DNA from: Stenotrophomonas sp. 610A2
GTDB taxonomy: Bacteria > Pseudomonadota > Gammaproteobacteria > Xanthomonadales > Xanthomonadaceae
Reading direction: 5' to 3'
Length of the DNA stretch: 64,000 bases
NCBI RefSeq assembly: GCF_030549615.1
Contig: NZ_CP130832.1
Location: 3,968,001-4,032,000, forward strand
Below the pieces are notes generated by a model. It saw only the letters and a list, made by a program, of their open reading frames with translations, ran no database searches and had not been told where the DNA came from. Below, piece after piece: positions 7,465 to 16,535 of the stretch (positions are counted from its first letter, which is position 1; the number at the start of each line of letters is the position of its first letter). The translations under genes and the position numbers were made by a program.

Positions 7465-10290
7465 TCACTCCGCGTGCTTGCCCGGTTCGAAGGGCAGCCC
7501 CTGCGCAATCGCTGCGGCGCTGATCGCCGCGCATGCCGCTTCTATCCCAGGCGTCGGCACGGCAATACGTGGGCGCCGGTCCAAGGTGCAGCTCAGGCCC
7601 ACATCCAGCAGCGTCGCATGCGCCTCATGCAGCGCCTGCGCCGTGGCTTCCGGCAACCAACCTGCCGCCGCCAATGCGGAAATCAGCAACGGGGTTGCCC
7701 TCGGTTCGCATAGCGACGGCGTGTGTTGTGCCTGCGACAGCACGCCGGTCTGCAGCACGAACTCCAGGTCGACCAGACCACCCGCGCCCTGCTTCAAGTC
7801 CAGACGTCCAGCATCGCTGCGGTCCAGCTCAGCGCGCATGCGCGCACGCATCTTCAGCACGTCGCCGAACAACACCTCATGCTCACGCGCGCGGCCCAGC
7901 GTCAGTGCACGTACCTGCTCAAAATCCGCCAGCAGCGATGCATCACCGGCCACGCCACGCGCGCGTACCAGTGCCTGATGCTCCCAGGTCCAGGCGCGTT
8001 CGCGCTGGTACTCGGTATAGCTTGCCAGTGACGACACCAGCGCGCCCTTGCCGCCGTCCGGGCGCAGGCGCACATCGATGTCGTACAGGCGGCCGGCGGC
8101 GGTCACCGCACCGAGCAAGGCCATCACCTTCTGCGCAAGACGGGCAAACCAGCGGCCGCTGTCCAAGGGACGCGGACCATTGCTGCCGTCGCTGCCAGCC
8201 GGGCTGTCGTACAGGAACACCAGGTCCAGATCCGAACCGAAGCCCAGCTCAACGCCGCCGAGGCTGCCGTAACCGATGATCGCAAAGCGTCCGCCGAGCA
8301 CTTCACCATGCGCCTGCAGCATGTCGGCATGCGCCATCTGCAGCACGGTCACCACCACCGCATCGGCCAACTGCGCCAGTTGCTGCGTGCAGTCCACCGC
8401 ACGCTGGCGGCCATCGTGGAAGGCCAAGGCCATGCGGAAGCTCAGCGCGAGTCGCACTTCATTGAGTGCGCGCAGTGCTGCTTCCGGGTCATCGATCTGC
8501 AGGGCGCTGGCGCAGGCGTCCTGCATTTCCTGCGCGTCCGGCATTGGTCCGGCGACGCGGGTATCCAGCAACTCGTCCAGCAGCAGCGGGAACGCGACCA
8601 GCCGCTCGGACAACAAGGCGCTGCGTGCCAGCACGTTGACCAGCCGCGTCAGGGCGCTGGGTTGTTCGTCCAGCAGCGCCAGATAGCTGGTGCGGCGCAG
8701 GATGGCCTGCAGCAGGCCGAGCACGCGGCGCAGCGCGGCATCGGGTTGCGGCGATCGGGTGGCGGCATGCAGCAGTGCCGGCAACACCCGGTCCAGACGC
8801 GCACGTGCGCTGTCGGACAGTGACTTCACACCCAGCGACTGGGCGAACTCGCGCAGCGATTGATCTGCGCCATTGGCATCGGCGAAGCCGGCTTCGGCCA
8901 GCACCTCGGCGCTGCCGCCGCCGGGCAGCACCCGCCAATAGCTGGACAGCACATCCGGTGCCGCCTGGCCCTGGCGCGGCGCAAGCAATGCACCGAATTC
9001 AACGCTGACGCGTTCGCGCTGTTCGTTCAGGGCTGCAAGCAAGGCATCCCAATCCGCATAGCCGAGGCCGAGGGCGACGCGGCTGCGATCCAGCGGGTCG
9101 TTGGGCAGGCAGTGCGTCTGCGCGTCGCGCAGCATCTGCAGGCGGTTCTCGACGCGGCGCAGGAAGCGATAGGCCTGGATCAGGTCATTGCCATCCGCGG
9201 CTGCCATCTGCCCGCCTTCGACCAGCGCGCGCAGCGCAGGCAACAAGCGTCGCTCGCGCAAGGCCGCCTCGCGGCCGCCGCGGATCAGCTGCAAGGCCTG
9301 GGCGAGGAACTCGATCTCGCGGATGCCACCGGGGCCCCGCTTGATGTCATCCAGCCGATCCTTGCGCGCGACCTCGGCGGTGATCGCCGCTTTCATTTCG
9401 CGCAGGCCATCAAGCGCGGTGAAGTCGAGGTAACGGCGGTAGACGAAGGGGCGCAGCGTCTCCAGCCACGCTTCACCGGCAGCGATGTCGCCGGCGACCG
9501 CGCGCGCCTTGATCCAGGCGTAGCGCTCCCAGTCGCGGCCTTCGCGCTGGAAATACTGGTCCATGCCGGCGAATGACAACGCGACCCGGCCAGCCGTGCC
9601 GAACGGTCGCAGGCGCAGATCGACGCGGTGGCTGAAGCCTTCTGCGGTGGTTTCGTCCAGCAGCCGCGCCAGGCGCTGACCCAGCCGCGCGAAATACTCC
9701 TCGGCCGCCAGCGGACGCGCACCATCGGACTCGCCGTTGTGCGGGTAGGCGTAGACCAGATCGATATCGGAAGAGAAATTCAGCTCGCCACCGCCGAGCT
9801 TGCCCAGCCCGAACACCACCAACTGCTGTGTGCTGCCAGCGGCGTCGCGAACCACGCCGTGGCGGCTGGCGAACTCCTGTTCCAGCGCTGTCAGCGCAAG
9901 TTGCAGGCATTCCTCGGCCAGACGGGTAGCGCCAGCCAGGGTGGCATCGACGTCATCGAGCTCGAGCAGATCGCGCCAGATCAGCCGGGTCGAGGCCGCG
10001 GCGCGGTAACGGCGCAGCTGGGTTGGCCAAGCAGTGGGTTGCAGCGGGTCCAGCTCAGGCAGCGGCAAGGGCGCGGGATCGGCCTGACCCAGCAGCTGCA
10101 GCAGCTCCGGCTGCCGGCACAGGGTATCGATGGCGAAATCACTGGTGATCGCCAGTTGCCGCAGGCCGGCCTCGAATTCCCTGGATTGCGGCCATTGCGC
10201 CGGGTCAGGCGCGGCCAGCTTGAGCCGGCTCAAGGCGCGTTCGACTACAGGCTGAACAGATTCAGATGCTGCGGGGGCGATTTGGTTCAT
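7465..10290 (-). CDS. glnE: GlnE, bifunctional glutamine synthetase adenylyltransferase/deadenylylase
   Basis: This 941-residue enzyme has two nucleotidyltransferase domains. The N-terminal adenylyl-removing domain carries [16 protein letters not shown] (near residue 173) and the C-terminal adenylylating domain carries [18 protein letters not shown] (near residue 683); helical PII-sensing and linker regions lie between. It switches glutamine synthetase activity by adding or removing AMP in response to glutamine and PII. The start MNQIAPAAS at 10290 was chosen from family length; the open frame runs to 10512 through a terminator hairpin and is not plausible as protein. A sense-strand terminator sits 55 bp upstream of the start. 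Confidence 0.95.
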   Translation of the reverse strand: MNQIAPAASESVQPVVERALSRLKLAAPDPAQWPQSREFEAGLRQLAITSDFAIDTLCRQPELLQLLGQADPAPLPLPELDPLQPTAWPTQLRRYRAAASTRLIWRDLLELDDVDATLAGATRLAEECLQLALTALEQEFASRHGVVRDAAGSTQQLVVFGLGKLGGGELNFSSDIDLVYAYPHNGESDGARPLAAEEYFARLGQRLARLLDETTAEGFSHRVDLRLRPFGTAGRVALSFAGMDQYFQREGRDWERYAWIKARAVAGDIAAGEAWLETLRPFVYRRYLDFTALDGLREMKAAITAEVARKDRLDDIKRGPGGIREIEFLAQALQLIRGGREAALRERRLLPALRALVEGGQMAAADGNDLIQAYRFLRRVENRLQMLRDAQTHCLPNDPLDRSRVALGLGYADWDALLAALNEQRERVSVEFGALLAPRQGQAAPDVLSSYWRVLPGGGSAEVLAEAGFADANGADQSLREFAQSLGVKSLSDSARARLDRVLPALLHAATRSPQPDAALRRVLGLLQAILRRTSYLALLDEQPSALTRLVNVLARSALLSERLVAFPLLLDELLDTRVAGPMPDAQEMQDACASALQIDDPEAALRALNEVRLALSFRMALAFHDGRQRAVDCTQQLAQLADAVVVTVLQMAHADMLQAHGEVLGGRFAIIGYGSLGGVELGFGSDLDLVFLYDSPAGSDGSNGPRPLDSGRWFARLAQKVMALLGAVTAAGRLYDIDVRLRPDGGKGALVSSLASYTEYQRERAWTWEHQALVRARGVAGDASLLADFEQVRALTLGRAREHEVLFGDVLKMRARMRAELDRSDAGRLDLKQGAGGLVDLEFVLQTGVLSQAQHTPSLCEPRATPLLISALAAAGWLPEATAQALHEAHATLLDVGLSCTLDRRPRIAVPTPGIEAACAAISAAAIAQGLPFEPGKHAE

Positions 10291-10344
10291 CCACCGATTC
10301 TGGCATCTGTGGGCGAGCAGTCGCCATCTCCGGGGATCAGGCAA

Positions 10345-10379
10345 TAAAAAAGCCCGCTGACAGCGAACTGTCAGCGGGC
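10345..10379 (-). terminator. Intrinsic terminator inside the glnE 5' leader
   Basis: An 11-bp perfect stem (10352-10362 with 10369-10379) and a six-base loop are followed on the minus strand by six U residues. It points toward glnE and lies upstream of its start, so it ends either an independent RNA or, conditionally, the glnE transcript. Confidence 0.85.
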
Positions 10380-10490
10380 CTTGCTCCCTCCCCCACGTCG
10401 GGATGCAGGGCGATCCTGCCGGGTGCGCAGACAACTTGCACGCTGCAGTGCAAAACAATACTGGGGAGTACAAGAGCACTGGATCCGTAA
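10345..10490 (-). ncRNA. Candidate small RNA or attenuated leader upstream of glnE
   Basis: Read on the minus strand, this stretch has three consecutive stem-loops. One has arms TTGCAC/GTGCAA with a six-base loop (around 10432-10449), one has arms GCAGG/CCTGC (around 10403-10417), and the last is a strong intrinsic terminator. No open frame fits. A TTGGAC at about 10508-10513 with a 17-base spacer to TACGGA is a weak promoter guess. It is either a free small RNA or a conditional leader of glnE, which lies just downstream on the same strand. The boundaries are approximate. Confidence 0.35.
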
Positions 10491-10571
10491 TGACCATTCC
10501 ACCAAGGTCCAACCCCCCTGTTCACGCCGAAGGGCGATAATCGGGTATTCCCCCAACAAACCGTAGTCGTC

Positions 10572-12086
10572 ATGTCTGTCGAACGCATCTTGGACCCGCG
10601 CCTGCGCGACCGCATCGTTTCCGCCGAACAAGCCGCGGCCCTCATCCAGCCCGGCGAAACCGTGGCCATGAGCGGCTTCACCGGTTCGGGTTACCCCAAG
10701 GCGGTGCCGCTGGCGCTGGCGCAGCGCATTGAAGAGGTGCACGCCGCAGGCCAGCCGTTCAAGATCAAGCTGATGACCGGCGCGTCGACTGCACCGGAGC
10801 TTGATGGCGCGCTAGCCAAGGCCGACGCCATCGCGATGCGCATGCCGTTCCAGACCGACCCGGATGCACGCAAGCGCATCAACGAAGGCACGCTGGACTA
10901 CATCGACATCCATCTTTCGCACGTTGCCCAGCACGTGTGGTTTGGCTTCTACGGTGAAATCGATACTGCGGTCGTCGAAGTCTCGGCGATTCGCGAAGAC
11001 GGTTCGCTGGTGCCCTCCACCTCGGTCGGCAACAACAAGACCTGGCTGGACCTGGCCAAGAAGGTGATCATCGAGGTCAACGAATGGCAGCCCGCCGACA
11101 TCGAGGGCATGCACGACATCTACTACGGCACGGCGCTGCCGCCGCACCGCAAGCCGATCCCGCTGATCCACGCCAATGACCGCATCGGCCAGACCACGCT
11201 GGACGTGGACCCGGACAAGATCGTGGCGGTGGTGCGTACCAATGGGCCGGACCGCAACAGTCCGTTCAAGCCCATCGATGAGGACAGCCGCCAGATCGCC
11301 GGCTACCTGATCGAGTTCCTCAAGCACGAAGTAGCCAAGGGCCGCCTGCCGGCCAACCTGCTGCCGTTGCAGTCGGGCGTGGGCAATATTCCCAATGCGG
11401 TGCTGGCTGGCCTGGCCGAAAGCGGCCTGCGCGGCCTGACCTCGTTCACCGAGGTGATCCAGGACGGCATGCTGGACCTGCTCAAGTCCGGCGTGCTCGA
11501 GTACGCCTCCTGCACCGGTTTTGCGCTGAGTCCGGAGGCGAACGAAGAGTTCAAGCGCAACATCAAGTTCTATCGTGAGCGCATCATCATGCGCACGCAG
11601 GAGATCTCCAATCATCCGGAACTGGTGCGCCGCCTCGGCTGCATCGGCATGAACGGCATGATCGAGGTGGACCTGTACGGCAACGTCAACTCCACCCATG
11701 TGATGGGCAGCCGCATCATGAACGGCATCGGCGGCTCCGGTGACTTCACCCGCAATGGCTTCCTGTCCACCTTCCTGAGCCCGTCGATGGCCAAGGGCGG
11801 TTCGATCTCGGCGATCGTGCCGATGGTCAGCCATGTGGACCACACCGAGCACGATGTCTCGATCATCGTCACCGAGCAGGGCCTGGCCGACCTGCGCGGC
11901 CTGCCGCCGCGTGCACGCGCGCGCCAGGTGATCGACAACTGTGCGCATCCGGATTACCGCGACCAGCTCAACGATTACTTCGACCGCGCCTGCCGCGACA
12001 GCTATGGCAAGCACACGCCGCACCTGCTGCCGGAAGCCCTGTCCTGGCATCAGCGCTACATCGACACCGGCAGCATGAAGGCCTGA
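10572..12086 (+). CDS. Acetyl-CoA hydrolase/transferase, probable succinyl-CoA:acetate CoA-transferase
   Basis: This 504-residue enzyme of the AarC/Cat1 class I CoA-transferase family is cytosolic and moves CoA between acyl-CoA and acetate or succinate. Glu294 in SFTEVIQDG falls exactly where AarC has its catalytic glutamate, and MNGIGGSGDF near residue 395 matches the CoA-binding glycine loop. It may run a modified TCA cycle step or scavenge acetate; the CE20-like acetylesterase elsewhere in the window would release acetate. The exact substrates cannot be read. Monocistronic and followed by a repeat field. Confidence 0.85.
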   Translation: MSVERILDPRLRDRIVSAEQAAALIQPGETVAMSGFTGSGYPKAVPLALAQRIEEVHAAGQPFKIKLMTGASTAPELDGALAKADAIAMRMPFQTDPDARKRINEGTLDYIDIHLSHVAQHVWFGFYGEIDTAVVEVSAIREDGSLVPSTSVGNNKTWLDLAKKVIIEVNEWQPADIEGMHDIYYGTALPPHRKPIPLIHANDRIGQTTLDVDPDKIVAVVRTNGPDRNSPFKPIDEDSRQIAGYLIEFLKHEVAKGRLPANLLPLQSGVGNIPNAVLAGLAESGLRGLTSFTEVIQDGMLDLLKSGVLEYASCTGFALSPEANEEFKRNIKFYRERIIMRTQEISNHPELVRRLGCIGMNGMIEVDLYGNVNSTHVMGSRIMNGIGGSGDFTRNGFLSTFLSPSMAKGGSISAIVPMVSHVDHTEHDVSIIVTEQGLADLRGLPPRARARQVIDNCAHPDYRDQLNDYFDRACRDSYGKHTPHLLPEALSWHQRYIDTGSMKA

Positions 12087-12096
12087 AGCCCCTCTT

Positions 12097-12708
12097 GTAG
12101 TGCCGAGCCATGCTCGGCAGGGGCTTTGCCAGCGAAAAGCCGCCCTCACCCCAACCCCTCTCCCGTACACGGGAGAGGGGCTAAAGCTGAAGGTCTGAAG
12201 ACCCACCTGTAGTGCCGAGCCATGCTCGGCAAGGGGCTTTACCAGCGAAAAGCTGCCCTCACCCCAACCCCCGCTCCGCGCCCCGGCCCTTGCGCTGGCG
12301 CAAGGTCGTTCGAATGGCTGCGAACCTTTGGTTCGCAAGCAGCCCTTCTCACCCCGCAAACGGGAGAGGGGCTAAAGCTGAAGGCCTGAAGCTCCACCTG
12401 TAGTGCCGAGCCATGCTCGGCAAGGGCTTAACCAGCGAAAAGCCGCCCTCACCCCAACCCCCGCTCCGCGCCCCGGCCCTTGCGCTGGCGCAAGGTCGTT
12501 CGAATGGCTGCGAACCTTTGGTTCGCAAGCAGCCCTTCTCACCCCGCAAACGGGAGAGGGGCTAAAGCTGAAGGCCTGAAGCTCCACCTGTAGTGCCGAG
12601 CCATGCTCGGCAGGGGCTTAACCAGCGAAAAGTCGCCCTCACCCCAACCCCTCTCCCGCTCGCGGGAGAGGGGCTCAAAGCGTAGTGCCGAGCATGGCTC
12701 GGCACTAC
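12097..12708. repeat. SMAG/REP repeat field, four units plus an inverted copy
   Basis: GTAG-bounded palindromes (GTAGTGCCGAGC, loop CAT, GCTCGGCA) start at 12097, 12209, 12400 and 12590, and an inverted double copy lies at 12682-12708. Each direct copy is followed by a CAGCGAAAAG spacer and a CCCTCACCCCAACCCC... palindrome. The layout matches SMAG elements of S. maltophilia. The field fills the whole gap between the CoA-transferase gene and the YegP-like gene; no coding sequence is seen. Confidence 0.88.
12209..12589. repeat. Tandem duplication, two units of about 190 bp
   Basis: Unit 1 (12209-12399) and unit 2 (12400-12589) are nearly identical. In both, the CCCCTCTCCCG palindrome seen in the flanking short units is split by roughly 80 bp that hold two further small inverted repeats, CCTTGCG/CGCAAGG and CGAACC/GGTTCG. 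The short units at 12097 and 12590 lack this insert. Confidence 0.85.
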
Positions 12709-12713
12709 AAATT

Positions 12714-12742
12714 AAAAACCCCGGGCTTTGCCCGGGGTTTTT
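12714..12742. terminator. Bidirectional intrinsic terminator
   Basis: An eight-base CCCCGGGC/GCCCGGGG stem with a TTT loop is flanked by an A-run on the left and a T-run on the right. It can end the YegP-like transcript (minus) and stop read-through from the left. Confidence 0.85.
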
Positions 12743-12764
12743 CAACAACGCAGCTACAACACCG

Positions 12765-13100
12765 CTACGCCGTCTTGTCCTTGATCGTGGTGCCAGGACC
12801 ATTGCCCTTTACGCTGGTGATGCCAGCTTCGCGCGCGGCCTGCGAGGCATACATCTGGCTACTGCCGATCACCTGGTGGTTGGCTGCTTTCAGATTGAAA
12901 TGGTAGCGACCGTCACTGGCGGTCTTGCGCTCGTAATGCGCTTCATCCGGGCTGTTCTTCTGCACCGAGGCGATGCCGTTCTCCGCCGCAGCACGGGTGG
13001 TGTAACGCTCGCTGGTCAGGATGACCTCGGCGTTGCCTGCCTTGAGCACGAAGTAGAACTGACCGTCGCTGCTCTTGTCCAACTCATACCAACCTGCCAT
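12765..13100 (-). CDS. YegP-family protein (two DUF1508 repeats)
   Basis: This 111-residue protein consists of two tandem DUF1508 repeats (about residues 2-52 and 53-105). Each has the pattern Y/HF-LKA-N--VI--S--Y-----A--GI-SV. Members are small, probably cytosolic and of unknown role; the repeat packs as a beta-strand/helix unit. It ends at the bidirectional terminator and is probably monocistronic. The paired repeat length fits the family well. Confidence 0.88.
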   Translation of the reverse strand: MAGWYELDKSSDGQFYFVLKAGNAEVILTSERYTTRAAAENGIASVQKNSPDEAHYERKTASDGRYHFNLKAANHQVIGSSQMYASQAAREAGITSVKGNGPGTTIKDKTA

Positions 13101-13229
13101 TGCAATACCCCACTTGAGGATGATGCCGGCACGCCGCCGCCCTGCTTGCGCAGCCGCATGCGTGGCTGTTGCCCGGGTGACCGGACGTTGGAAGCCGCAA
13201 GCTGCCGCGGCTACAGCTGCGACTCTACC

Positions 13230-13502
13230 TCAATCTTCTGTCCGTTCCAGCCATGCCAGCTTGCGCTCGCGCGGCAGCTGCTTGATCTGCCATTCGGCGC
13301 GCGAAGCGGCCGAGCGGTCGGCATAGGCACGACTGGCCAGTATGCGCAGCGGCGGGTGCGCGCGGGTGTAGCGCGCCCCCTTGCCGGCAGCATGGGCCAG
13401 GAAACGGGCTTCAACATCGGTCGTGATACCTGCGTAGTAACTGCCATCGCGGCATTCCAGCAGGTATAGAAACCAACCGCCCTTCACCTGGCCCCGCTCC
13501 AT
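13230..13502 (-). CDS. GIY-YIG nuclease-domain protein
   Basis: This 90-residue single-domain protein matches the UPF0213/YhbQ type of GIY-YIG proteins. [19 protein letters not shown] supplies the YLL...YAGIT core, followed by R33 and H37 of the metal and catalytic region and [10 protein letters not shown]. In the wider superfamily this domain cuts DNA; the role of stand-alone members is poorly known. It lies directly downstream of the secreted 147-residue protein gene on the same strand, so they may share a transcript. Confidence 0.85.
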   Translation of the reverse strand: MERGQVKGGWFLYLLECRDGSYYAGITTDVEARFLAHAAGKGARYTRAHPPLRILASRAYADRSAASRAEWQIKQLPRERKLAWLERTED

Positions 13503-13508
13503 CCAGAC

Positions 13509-13952
13509 TTACAGGCTGGCTGCGTCAGCAATCTTGCACAGGCCTTCGCCCACTGCCTTGTTGGAGGTCATCTGACCACCCTTGATGCTGAAACGCACTT
13601 CAACGCGAACGCTGCCGTCAGGCTGGCGACGCACGGTGGTGCGCAGCGGAACGGTCGAACCACCACCACCACGCACCGGGTTCTCGGCGGCGATGTAGCC
13701 GGTGGTCTCGTTCGGGTAGATACCGACCATGCCTTCGGCTTCGATCGCGGCCACGGTCTTGGCGAACGCGACCGGGTAGCTGACACCTTCATGGTCGGTC
13801 GAGGCCAGGAACTGCTTGCCGCTGGTGAAGCCACCGGCCACCGACAGGTTCTGCAGGCAGCCACTGCCCGAATCAAAAACTTCCTTCTTGGCCAGCGCCA
13901 GCGACGGGACCAGCATCAAAGCCAGCGCCATGGTGCACATACGGAAACGCAT
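13509..13952 (-). CDS. Secreted hypothetical protein
   Basis: This 147-residue protein begins MRFRMCTMALALMLVPSLALA, a clear signal peptide, preceded by AAGGAGAAGG. The mature part has two cysteines (in GSGCLQN and EGLCKIADA) that could form a disulfide and a glycine-rich turn (VRGGGGSTVP). I do not recognise a family. The frame is open upstream to 14042, but the ribosome-binding site and signal peptide favour 13952. Confidence 0.7.
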   Translation of the reverse strand: MRFRMCTMALALMLVPSLALAKKEVFDSGSGCLQNLSVAGGFTSGKQFLASTDHEGVSYPVAFAKTVAAIEAEGMVGIYPNETTGYIAAENPVRGGGGSTVPLRTTVRRQPDGSVRVEVRFSIKGGQMTSNKAVGEGLCKIADAASL

Positions 13953-14103
13953 CAGTTCCTTCTCCTTGGAGCGGTGATTCATAGGCTTTCCTGCAGGAGA
14001 AGGTGCTCCCCCTGTCCCCACGGCAGGCGGGAGGCCTACCACCTCCCGCCGGGTAAACTACTTGGACTGTCCGCTATGCGCCAGTGAAACTGTCACGGAT
14101 TCC

Positions 14104-15177
14104 TCAGGCAGCCGCCTCCAGCTGGGCGCGACGGCGGGCGCGCACCGCATCGGCCAGGCGCTCCAGCACCTGCACGGTGCTGTCCCAATCGATGCAGCCA
14201 TCGGTGATGCTCTGGCCGTAGACCAGCGGCTGGCCTTCGACCAGATCCTGGCGGCCGGCAACCAGATGGCTCTCGACCATCACCCCGACAATGCGCTGCT
14301 CACCGGCTTCCAGCTGGCTGGCGATGTCGTCGATCACCTTGGGCTGGTTTTCCGGCTTCTTGCTGCTGTTGGCATGGCTGGCGTCGATCATCAGCCGCGC
14401 CGGCAGCTGCGACTTGCCCAGCACGTCGCTGGCGGCCTGCACGCTGGCAGCATCGTAGTTCGGGGTCTTGCCGCCGCGCAGGATCACATGGCAGTCAGGA
14501 TTGCCCTGGGTCGCGACGATGGCGGTGCCACCTTCCTTGGTCACCGACAGGAAGTGGTGCGGGTGCGAGGCTGCACCGACTGCGTCGGCTGCGATCTTCA
14601 CATCACCGGTGGTGCCGTTCTTGAAGCCAACCGGGCACGACAGGCCCGAGGCCAGCTCACGGTGCACCTGGCTCTCGGTGGTACGTGCGCCAATCGCGCC
14701 CCAGGCCACCAGGTCGGCGATGTACTGCGGGGAGATCACGTCCAGGAACTCCACGCCGGCCGGCAGGCCAAGACGATTGATGTCACGCAGCAGGCCGCGC
14801 GCTACGCGCAGGCCCTTGTTGATGTTGAAGCTGCCATCCAGGTCCGGATCATTGATCAGGCCCTTCCAGCCCACCGTGGTGCGCGGCTTCTCGAAGTACA
14901 CGCGCATGACGATCTCGAGTTCGCCGCTGAGCGCATCGCGCAGCGGGCGCAGGCGCTGGGCGTATTCCATCGCCGCAATCGGGTCGTGGATCGAGCAGGG
15001 GCCAACCACGACGGCGAGACGGTCGTCCTGGCCATGCAGGATGCGATGCAGCGAGGCACGCGCGTCGGCCACGGTCTGCGAGGCTTCCTCATCGCAGGGC
15101 AGCAGCGCCAACAACTGCGCCGGCGAGGTCAGGGGTTCAAGTTTGCGGATGCGCAGATCGTCGGTATGGGGGGGCAT
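14104..15177 (-). CDS. aroG: AroG-type DAHP synthase
   Basis: This 357-residue class I 3-deoxy-D-arabino-heptulosonate-7-phosphate synthase is close to the 350 residues of E. coli AroG. It condenses phosphoenolpyruvate and erythrose 4-phosphate in the first step of aromatic amino acid synthesis. Motifs are GPCSIHDP, EKPRTTVGWKGLINDP, GARTTESQVHRELASG, VILRGGKTPNYD and MIDASHANSSKK. The start MPPHTDDLRIRKLEPL at 15177 fits the family; an in-frame extension to 15276 would run through the attenuator hairpin. The leader encodes an aromatic-rich peptide, so expression is most likely controlled by transcription attenuation in addition to any allosteric feedback. Confidence 0.95.
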   Translation of the reverse strand: MPPHTDDLRIRKLEPLTSPAQLLALLPCDEEASQTVADARASLHRILHGQDDRLAVVVGPCSIHDPIAAMEYAQRLRPLRDALSGELEIVMRVYFEKPRTTVGWKGLINDPDLDGSFNINKGLRVARGLLRDINRLGLPAGVEFLDVISPQYIADLVAWGAIGARTTESQVHRELASGLSCPVGFKNGTTGDVKIAADAVGAASHPHHFLSVTKEGGTAIVATQGNPDCHVILRGGKTPNYDAASVQAASDVLGKSQLPARLMIDASHANSSKKPENQPKVIDDIASQLEAGEQRIVGVMVESHLVAGRQDLVEGQPLVYGQSITDGCIDWDSTVQVLERLADAVRARRRAQLEAAA

Positions 15178-15234
15178 GGCGGGGGGTCTCCAGTTCAAAG
15201 CAGTGAATGGTTCTGCCCCCAGCGTGGCGGCATT

Positions 15235-15265
15235 AAAAAAGCCGCCAGGTTCGCTGGCGGCTTTT
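15235..15265 (-). terminator. aroG attenuator (terminator hairpin in the leader)
   Basis: On the minus strand an eight-base GCCGCCAG/CTGGCGGC stem with a five-base loop is followed by six U residues. It lies between the aromatic leader peptide stop (15289) and the aroG start (15177). When the ribosome does not stall at the aromatic codons this hairpin should end transcription. The hairpin is also flanked by T's on the plus strand, but no plus-strand gene needs it. Confidence 0.88.
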
Positions 15266-15288
15266 CGGGAATGCATCTGAAAGTTTCT

Positions 15289-15369
15289 TCAGGGTAAGCG
15301 CAGTCCTTCCTCCGCCAGCGGCTTGGGAAAGTAGTACCAAAAATAAAAGCTGGCGCGGGCTGCGTTCAT
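15289..15369 (-). CDS. Aromatic leader peptide of aroG attenuator
   Basis: A 26-codon frame on the minus strand starts MNAARAS and continues FYFWYYF: seven consecutive aromatic codons (Phe, Tyr, Phe, Trp, Tyr, Tyr, Phe). It stops 24 bp before the terminator stem begins. Such leader peptides sense charged tRNA levels, as in pheA and trp leaders; this one could sense all three aromatic amino acids. The Shine-Dalgarno is weak. Part of the peptide-coding region should pair with the terminator arm as antiterminator, for example the CCGCTGGCGG segment near 15311-15320. Confidence 0.85.
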   Translation of the reverse strand: MNAARASFYFWYYFPKPLAEEGLRLP

Positions 15370-15704
15370 GGGGAGCATTGATAACACGGTTTTTTGTGCG
15401 ATGCGACAGTTACAGAGGCAACAGACCTGCAACGTCGACTGGTTCAGCTTTGGCGAATGGGCAATGGCAGCTCGTCATTCAGCCTTTCAAACAGCTGTTG
15501 AATCGGCCAGCGACATCTGCGGGAGCTGCAATCAACAGGCCCTTCTGACACCGCGACCGCGCACGCATCTGAGCCGTGGCCTGTCGCAATGTCTGCGCTG
15601 CTATCGTTCATCCCGCGCGGAAATGCGCGTTCCACAGGTAGCTGGACAATCGGCTCGTCGTGGCAGCGATACTGGCAGCTGGTTCAGCGCACAAAGTCAT
15701 TCCG

Positions 15705-16151
15705 ATGAACGACACCACTTCCGAACTGCTGCAGATCGCCTGCCCGCATTGCAACGCCGTCAACCGCGTCCCTGCCGCCCGCTTGAGCCAGGCACCGTCA
15801 TGCGGTCGCTGCCATCAGGCCTTGTTTGCCGCAGCGCCAATGGTCTTGGACGCAAGCGCGTTTGAAGCACACGCCAACCGTTCGCAGATCCCCTTGCTGG
15901 TGGATTTCTGGGCCAGCTGGTGCGGTCCCTGCCGGCAGATGGCACCGGAATTCGCGAAGGCCGCCGGGCAACTGGAGCCGCACATGCGCCTGGGCAAACT
16001 GGATACGGAAGCCGAGCCGGCCATCGCCACGCGCTATGGCATCCGCAGCATTCCGACGATGGTGCTGATCCAGGGAGGACGCGAGATTGCGCGCCAATCA
16101 GGCGCCATGCCAGCCAGCAGCATCGTGCAGTGGGCGAGCAAGCACCTGTAG
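15705..16151 (+). CDS. trxC: Thioredoxin 2 (TrxC)
   Basis: This 148-residue cytosolic disulfide reductase has the N-terminal zinc-finger of TrxC with paired cysteines CPHC (residues 12-15) and CGRC (31-34), then a thioredoxin domain with the active site FWASWCGPCRQMAP and the cis-proline region IPTMVL. In E. coli TrxC is induced by OxyR; no OxyR site is obvious here. The start MNDTTSE at 15705 gives the family's usual N-terminus. The TAG stop is contributed by the GTAG end of a SMAG repeat. Confidence 0.93.
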   Translation: MNDTTSELLQIACPHCNAVNRVPAARLSQAPSCGRCHQALFAAAPMVLDASAFEAHANRSQIPLLVDFWASWCGPCRQMAPEFAKAAGQLEPHMRLGKLDTEAEPAIATRYGIRSIPTMVLIQGGREIARQSGAMPASSIVQWASKHL

Positions 16152-16391
16152 TGCCGAGCCATGCTCGGCAGAGGCGTTCCCGGTAAAGCTCCTGCCGAGC
16201 ATGGCTCGGCACTACTGGCATGGTCGGTAAAGCTCCTGCCGAGCATGGCTCGGCACTACTGGCATTATCGGTAAGGCCCCTGCCGGGCATGGCTCGGCGC
16301 TACTGGCATTGCCGGTAAAGCCCCTGCCGAGCATGGCTCGGCACTACTGGCATTGTCGGTAAGGCTCCTGCCGAGCATGGCTCGGCACTAC
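16148..16391. repeat. SMAG array: one direct and five inverted copies at 44-bp spacing
   Basis: A direct copy occupies 16148-16170. Inverted copies lie at 16193-16215, 16237-16259, 16281-16303, 16325-16347 and 16369-16391. The last five are in strict 44-bp register with near-identical linkers (TGGCATTGTCGGTAAAGCTCC type), so the array grew by tandem duplication. It separates trxC from the convergent groEL. Confidence 0.9.
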
Positions 16392-16407
16392 GGTTGGGTG
16401 CTGGTGT

Positions 16408-16525
16408 TTGTGGGAGCGGCGTGAGCCGCGAGGCTGGTGCTGCTTGAAAGGCCGCGGAGCTACCCCTCCCCGGCCCTCCCCTTGCCTGCGGCAAAGGGAG
16501 GGGGCACGGCCGACGAAGGGAGGGA
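16408..16525. repeat. GTGGGAGCGGC repeat followed by CCCTCCC/GGGAGGG palindrome
   Basis: A GTGGGAGCGGCGTGAGCCGCG copy at 16408-16432 is followed from 16463 by a C-rich/G-rich imperfect palindrome like the one at 2204-2247. Nothing coding is seen between the SMAG array and the groEL terminator. Confidence 0.65.
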
Positions 16526-16535
16526 ACAACAAAAC

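Noticed and set aside
15178..15276. In-frame N-terminal extension of aroG (starting MHSRKAASEPGG)
   Set aside because: The extension is encoded by the terminator hairpin and does not match other DAHP synthases; the start at 15177 fits the family.
15444..15635. 63-codon minus-strand frame between aroG leader and trxC
   Set aside because: No ribosome-binding site, no recognisable motif and unusual composition; it lies in the promoter region of the aroG leader.
16193..16391. CRISPR-like array because of regular 44-bp spacing
   Set aside because: Repeats are GTAG-bounded palindromes and the linkers are nearly identical to each other. CRISPR spacers would differ.
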